Shown: positions 6,232 through 9,694 of the stretch, in pieces
How the letters are laid out: every line of letters begins with the position of its first letter
Position numbering within the stretch: position 1 is the stretch's first letter
NCBI GenBank assembly: GCA_964556675.1
Contig: CAZKYN010000124.1
Span: 1-9,694 of the forward strand
Direction of reading: 5' to 3'
DNA: 9,694 nt
Source of the DNA: JBDKTK01 sp964556675
GTDB taxonomy: Bacteria; Desulfobacterota; Syntrophia; Syntrophales; UBA4778
Made by a program: the position numbers and the translations under genes
The notes under the pieces: model-generated
The model's database searches: none
What the model saw: the letters and a program-made list of their open reading frames with translations, nothing else
Told to the model about the DNA's origin: nothing

Positions 6232-8265
6232 ATGCGCGACACGACAGATTTAACTCTATTCGTCAGGACCTCCGGCGAGGAGGTCGTGGAATGGAACCGG
6301 CAGAGGATCATCGATGCCCTGGTCCGCGAGGCCGGCATTCCCGAAGACCTGGCCGCAGAGATCAGCCATGAGGTCGAGAAGCAGATTATCAGGTCGGGCA
6401 TTACGACCCTCACCGCCTCGCTCATCCGGGAGCTCGCCAATGCGAAGCTCGTGGAAAGGGGGATGGAGAAGGCCCGCCGGATGCACGCCCGCCTCGGGTT
6501 CCCCCTGTTCGATCTCACCGAATTAATCAAGCACCAGAACCGGGAAAACGCCAATGTCCCCCACTGGCCGGAGGGCACGAACCTGGCGCTGGCCGAGGGG
6601 ATCAAGCGCGAATACGCCCTGAACCACGTCTTCTCCCCGGACATAGCCGAAGCCCATGTCGCGGGCGACCTCCACATTCACGACCTCGGCTTTATAGACC
6701 GGCCGTACAGCATGTTCCAGTCGCTGGAATACGTGAAAAAGTTCGGGCTCGACCTGCCGGACTGGTTCTCGGTGGCCGCCCCGGCAAAGCACGCGGAAGT
6801 GCTGCTGGCGCATATGGTCAGGTTCAGCGCGGCCCTCCAGGGCAACTTCGGGGGATCGGTGCAGTGGGACGCCGTGAATATCCTGTTCGCCCCCTACCTG
6901 ACTACGCTGGGATACCGGGAAATAAAGCAGCTCGCCCAGATGCTGGTGTTTGAGTTTTCCCAGCTGGCTACGGCGAGGGGCGGCCAGCTCATGTCGACGA
7001 CAATGGACCTCTACTGGGAAGTGCCGGAACACCTGAAGGCGGCGAAGGCGATCGGGCCGGGAGGCCTGCCGACGGGGAAAAAATACGCCGATTATATGCC
7101 GGGCGCCCGCCGCTTTGCGCAGGCGATCCTGGAGGCTTTCCGGGAGGGAGATTCCCGCGGAAGGCCCTTTTTCTTCCCTATCCCGGTCATTCATTTAAAT
7201 GAAAATACGTTCCTTCCGGAAAACAAGGACTTCCTGCTCCTGTGCTGCGAGACCGCCTCGGCAATGGGCAATCCGCATTTCATTTTCGACAGGAAGGATT
7301 CGGCCTTTCTGCCGTTTGCCTGCGCAAGCCCGAAAAATTCGGAGCCGTGGAAAATGCGCTGCGCCGCCATCCAGAATGTCAGCCTCAACCTGGCAAGGCC
7401 GGGATACCTGGCCCGCAAGGATGATTCCGAGCTATTTGCCCTTATCGGCAAAAACCTGGAGACCGCCGTCCGGGCCCACTCCGAAAAAAGGGTCTTCCTG
7501 GAGGGCCTCCTCAGGGAGCCCCAGGGGCCTCTGTCGTTCCTGAATGTCGACAGGGACGGGGCACCCTATCTTAACATGGGAAAAGCAGTCTATCCCGTCG
7601 GCCTGGTCGGCCTGGCGGAGCTCGCCAGGATTCACACCGGCGCCGGTTTGGAAAGGAACGGGGAGGCGCTGGACTTCTGCCGGGAAGTCGTCTCTTTCAT
7701 TAGGAAAACCTCCGAACGGCTCTCCAGAAAATATGGATTGAAAGTGCTCCTGGGGCAGACGCCTGCCGAGAGCGCCTCTTATAAGTTCGCCCGGCTCGAC
7801 CTCAAGAGGTTCTCTCCGGAATCGGCGCGGTTCATCCAGGGCGATTTTGCGTCGGGAGGGGTATACTATTCGGAGTCCGCCTCGCTGCCCGCAGGCGTCC
7901 GCATCGGTCCCCGGGTAAAGGTCTTTTTGGAGGGTGTCCTGCACGAGCAGCTCGAGGGCGCCTGCACGAGGGTTCCTTCAACCGGCTGGACGCCGGAACA
8001 GATCTGCAGCCTTCTCCAGCATGCCTTGTATGAAACGGGCAGCAAACAGCTGACGTTTGCCCCCGTCTTTACCGGATGCCTGGAATGCCGCAAGACCTCC
8101 CCCGGACGGGCTGAGGCCTGCCCGGAATGCGGCAGCAAAAGCCTTGAGATAATAAGCAAGGTCACCGGGTATTTTGCCCGCAGCTCCGGCCTCAATCCCG
8201 GCAAATCAGCGGAATTGGCAGACGCCGGGAAGGCCCTTTCTGAAAATCCAAGTCCCTCAATTTAA
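6232..8265 (+). CDS. nrdD: Anaerobic (class III) ribonucleoside-triphosphate reductase
   Basis: Oxygen-sensitive glycyl-radical enzyme that reduces ribonucleoside triphosphates to deoxyribonucleotides for DNA synthesis. It has 677 residues, within the family range. Residues about 7-95 form an ATP-cone regulatory domain (VEWNRQRIIDAL). Then come HIHDLG at 148-153, NFGGSVQWDAVNILFAPYL, FEFSQLATARGGQ, a GDSRGRPFFFPIPVIHL stretch and IQNVSLNLAR. C364 and C377 lie near the expected active-site cysteine loop. The C-terminus has a zinc site of Cys 616, 619, 630 and 633 and the radical loop VTGYFARSSGLNPGK, with G646 the predicted radical glycine. The segment GACTRVPSTGW differs from NrdD proteins I remember. 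No nrdG activase lies next to it; one must be elsewhere. The start has only a weak CAGG 11 bases upstream. A terminator follows closely. Possible regulatory dyad at 6007-6066. Confidence 0.92.
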   Translation: MRDTTDLTLFVRTSGEEVVEWNRQRIIDALVREAGIPEDLAAEISHEVEKQIIRSGITTLTASLIRELANAKLVERGMEKARRMHARLGFPLFDLTELIKHQNRENANVPHWPEGTNLALAEGIKREYALNHVFSPDIAEAHVAGDLHIHDLGFIDRPYSMFQSLEYVKKFGLDLPDWFSVAAPAKHAEVLLAHMVRFSAALQGNFGGSVQWDAVNILFAPYLTTLGYREIKQLAQMLVFEFSQLATARGGQLMSTTMDLYWEVPEHLKAAKAIGPGGLPTGKKYADYMPGARRFAQAILEAFREGDSRGRPFFFPIPVIHLNENTFLPENKDFLLLCCETASAMGNPHFIFDRKDSAFLPFACASPKNSEPWKMRCAAIQNVSLNLARPGYLARKDDSELFALIGKNLETAVRAHSEKRVFLEGLLREPQGPLSFLNVDRDGAPYLNMGKAVYPVGLVGLAELARIHTGAGLERNGEALDFCREVVSFIRKTSERLSRKYGLKVLLGQTPAESASYKFARLDLKRFSPESARFIQGDFASGGVYYSESASLPAGVRIGPRVKVFLEGVLHEQLEGACTRVPSTGWTPEQICSLLQHALYETGSKQLTFAPVFTGCLECRKTSPGRAEACPECGSKSLEIISKVTGYFARSSGLNPGKSAELADAGKALSENPSPSI

Positions 8266-8276
8266 ACCCTGAAAAA

Positions 8277-8318
8277 CCCTTTTTTTATGCTACGCTTCTA
8301 CTAAAAAGGGCCTTTTTT
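8277..8318 (+). terminator. Probable intrinsic terminator after nrdD
   Basis: CCCTTTTT (8277-8284) pairs with AAAAAGGG (8303-8310) across an 18-nt loop, and a run of six T follows at 8313-8318, twelve bases after the nrdD stop. An alternative shorter stem, GGGCC/GGCCC (8308-8312 and 8319-8323), shares the GGG bases. Read on the minus strand that second stem ends in TTTTT, so the region may work in both directions. The stem is A/T-rich, so strength is uncertain, but its place between nrdD and a strong promoter fits. Confidence 0.6.
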
Positions 8319-8330
8319 GGCCCGGTTTCC

Positions 8331-8359
8331 TTGACAGCGGGGGTGGGCGTTCTTATATT
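8331..8359 (+). promoter_or_regulatory. Near-consensus sigma70 promoter for gmhA-grpE-dnaK
   Basis: TTGACA (8331-8336) is a perfect -35 box. After exactly 17 nt comes TATATT (8354-8359), a 5-of-6 match to the -10 box. Transcription would start near 8366, leaving a leader of about 46 nt before gmhA. The promoter lies just after the nrdD terminator, which makes it the likely start of the gmhA-grpE-dnaK transcript. I see no CIRCE element (TTAGCACTC-N9-GAGTGCTAA) and no good sigma32 promoter between nrdD and dnaK, so heat-shock control, if any, is not visible here. The same TTG opens a frame into gmhA but is better read as the -35 box. Confidence 0.8.
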
Positions 8360-8411
8360 AGGTGGGATCGCAGGTTGCCGGCGCGATAAACCTTTAAAAA
8401 TCGAGCACTTA

Positions 8412-9005
8412 ATGGAAGAAATCGAAGACATAGTCATCCGCTGTTTCAAAGAGAGCAACCGCGTAAAGGAGATCTTCCTGGCCGAGAACCTGGGAAGGCT
8501 GGTCAAGGTTATCGAGGTAATAACGGCTGCCCTCAAAAAGGGTAATAAAATCCTTCTTTTCGGAAATGGTGGGAGCGCCGCCGACGCGCAGCACCTGGCA
8601 GCTGAATTTGTGAACAGGTTCCTCATCGAGAGGCCGCCTCTTCCGGCCATAGCCCTGACCACCGACAGTTCGGTGCTGACAAGCATCGCAAACGATTACG
8701 AATATAATGAGATTTTCTCGAAACAGATCCGGGCCATAGGGCAGCCGGGCGACATAGCATGGGGACTCAGCACCAGCGGGAATTCCCCGAACGTCCTGAA
8801 GGGGCTGGAGGCCGCCAGGAAACTGGGGATGACAACCGTTGCCCTGACCGGCAGGGACGGCGGGCCGATTGCGAAAACGGCCGATTACGCCCTTAACGTC
8901 TCATCAAACCTCACACCCAGGGTCCAGGAGGCGCATATTACCGCAGGGCACGTGATCTGCGAAATGATAGACTATAAGCTCTTTCAAAAACCCGATAGTA
9001 AATGA
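8412..9005 (+). CDS. gmhA: Phosphoheptose isomerase (sedoheptulose 7-phosphate isomerase)
   Basis: Cytoplasmic enzyme that converts sedoheptulose 7-phosphate to D-glycero-D-manno-heptose 7-phosphate, the first step toward ADP-heptose for the LPS inner core; it marks a Gram-negative envelope. One SIS sugar-phosphate-binding domain is seen: FGNGGSAADAQHLAAEF at residues 50-66, STSGNSPNV, ALTGRDGG, and RVQEAHITAGH near the end. From ATG 8412 the protein has 197 residues, and the residues H61, E65, Q172 and H180 fall at the same numbers I remember for the metal and catalytic residues of E. coli GmhA, which supports this start. The frame remains open to TTG 8331, but that is the promoter -35 box. 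The ribosome binding site is poor (GAG, six bases away). It is followed by grpE after 16 nt, so the two are probably co-transcribed. Confidence 0.92.
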   Translation: MEEIEDIVIRCFKESNRVKEIFLAENLGRLVKVIEVITAALKKGNKILLFGNGGSAADAQHLAAEFVNRFLIERPPLPAIALTTDSSVLTSIANDYEYNEIFSKQIRAIGQPGDIAWGLSTSGNSPNVLKGLEAARKLGMTTVALTGRDGGPIAKTADYALNVSSNLTPRVQEAHITAGHVICEMIDYKLFQKPDSK

Positions 9006-9021
9006 CGGAGTGTTTTTAATA

Positions 9022-9585
9022 ATGAAAAAAGATCATCAGGGTGAAAAGAACCACCCGAAACATAAGGAAAACGCCGCCGGCCAGGCCGAAGCTGAAAAGC
9101 AGGAAACAAAATCCGAAGAGGCCAGCGTACAGGCGCAACTTGAAGAAAAACAAAAGGAGTCTGCGGCTAACTACGACAAATATCTGAGAGCGGTGGCCGA
9201 GCTTGATAATTATAAAAAACGCGCGGCCAGGGAGCGGGCCGATTACATAAAGTACGCGAACGAAAACATCCTGAAAGACCTTCTCACGGTTTACGACAAC
9301 ATGGAACGGGCCCGGGAGCACGCGGCCAATTCCAGGGACTTTGATTCGTTTCTCGAAGGGCTGGACATGATCCAGGGGCAATTCAAAGAGCTTCTGGCCA
9401 GGTACGGCGTCGAGTCGATCGAGACAAAGGACCGGGAATTCGACCCGAATGTGCACGAAGCCGTAATGCGCGTGCAGGGGACCGCTGAAAACGACAACAA
9501 GATCGTCGAGGAGCTTGAGAAGGGGTACATGCTCAACGGCAGGCTGTTGCGGCCGGCCAAGGTTTCCGTCGCCAAGAACACATAG
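9022..9585 (+). CDS. grpE: GrpE nucleotide exchange factor
   Basis: Cytoplasmic co-chaperone that releases ADP from DnaK so that substrate proteins can be freed. It has 187 residues, normal for GrpE. Residues 1 to about 50 are a charged, Lys/Glu-rich, probably disordered tail. A long helical region with RAVAELDNYKKRAARERADY, typical of the GrpE dimer, is followed by LLTVYDNMERA. The C-terminal beta domain has FDPNVHEAVMRV and the signature EELEKGYMLNGRLLRPAKVSV. I chose ATG 9022, with GGAG at 9007-9010 eleven bases upstream; the GTG at 9010 would add four residues but overlaps that site. It sits 16 nt after gmhA and 40 nt before dnaK. The grpE-dnaK order is the common one, but hrcA, which often comes first, is not here. 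Confidence 0.96.
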   Translation: MKKDHQGEKNHPKHKENAAGQAEAEKQETKSEEASVQAQLEEKQKESAANYDKYLRAVAELDNYKKRAARERADYIKYANENILKDLLTVYDNMERAREHAANSRDFDSFLEGLDMIQGQFKELLARYGVESIETKDREFDPNVHEAVMRVQGTAENDNKIVEELEKGYMLNGRLLRPAKVSVAKNT

Positions 9586-9613
9586 AATAAATAAATTTCA
9601 TAGATTTGCTTCA

Positions 9614-9620
9614 AAGGAGG
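9614..9620 (+). promoter_or_regulatory. Strong ribosome binding site of dnaK
   Basis: AAGGAGG lies five bases before the dnaK ATG, close to the full anti-Shine-Dalgarno match and by far the strongest in the window. It fits the need for much more DnaK than GrpE from one transcript. No promoter-like pair is obvious in the 40 nt between grpE and dnaK. Confidence 0.85.
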
Positions 9621-9625
9621 AAAAA

Positions 9626-9694
9626 ATGGCAAGAATAATTGGAATAGATTTAGGGACCACCAATTCCTGCGTGGCCATCATGGAAAGCGGCGAT
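9626..9694 (+). CDS. dnaK: DnaK (Hsp70) chaperone, N-terminal 23 codons only
   Basis: Start of the Hsp70 chaperone, the ATP-driven protein-folding machine of the cytoplasm that works with GrpE and DnaJ. Only 23 residues are inside the window, but they include IGIDLGTTNSCVAIMESG, the first phosphate-binding motif of the ATPase domain and nearly invariant in DnaK. The gene is cut by the window edge, not broken. Its position right after grpE confirms the assignment. dnaJ often follows, but cannot be seen. Confidence 0.96.
   Translation, partial: MARIIGIDLGTTNSCVAIMESGD

Noticed and set aside
8399..8413. CIRCE-like half site (GAGCACTTAA) before gmhA
   Set aside because: It matches only part of one half of CIRCE and has no inverted partner at the nine-base spacing.

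Overview
The window looks like chromosome of an anaerobic Gram-negative bacterium, most plausibly a Desulfobacterota/deltaproteobacterium (Syntrophales-like). The clues are a moderately GC-rich sequence, oxygen-sensitive enzymes (indolepyruvate ferredoxin oxidoreductase, glycyl-radical class III ribonucleotide reductase), a TRAP transporter, an LPS-heptose enzyme, and palindromic repeats of a type I remember from that group. The taxonomic call is inference. Every intact gene is on the + strand.

Layout. (1) 6-1813: dctQ and dctM, the two membrane subunits of a TRAP transporter; no DctP binding protein is in view, so it may lie upstream of the window. (2) 1814-2080: a gene-free gap holding two separate imperfect palindromic repeats (1821-1886 and 1898-2018), then the paaK ribosome binding site. 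(3) 2081-5756: paaK-iorA-iorB, a phenylacetate-CoA-ligase-family enzyme and both subunits of indolepyruvate:ferredoxin oxidoreductase, joined by two 4-nt ATGA overlaps. (4) 5757-6231: a 475-nt gap with a decayed minus-strand remnant of a DUF4143-type ATPase, a nested dyad-symmetric element (6007-6066) and two small hairpins before the next gene. (5) 6232-8265: a class III (anaerobic) ribonucleotide reductase, nrdD, closed by a probable intrinsic terminator. (6) 8331-9694: a near-consensus sigma70 promoter driving gmhA, grpE and the first 23 codons of dnaK.

How it fits together. PaaK makes aryl-acetyl-CoA from a free arylacetate, and IorAB interconverts aryl-pyruvate and aryl-acetyl-CoA. The tight coupling describes a single route between arylacetates and aromatic 2-oxo acids. 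It can run toward aromatic amino-acid breakdown or, as known in some methanogens, toward reductive salvage of arylacetates into aromatic amino acids. The TRAP transporter may supply an organic acid to it, but the repeat-filled gap suggests a separate transcript. The right end pairs an LPS core-heptose enzyme with the DnaK chaperone genes under a housekeeping-type promoter.

I found no CRISPR array, tRNA, rRNA, intact mobile element or clear new multi-gene system. The most intriguing unexplained items are the nested TGTCA/TGACA dyad at 6007-6066, the direction of the paaK-iorAB module, and the gmhA-grpE-dnaK arrangement.
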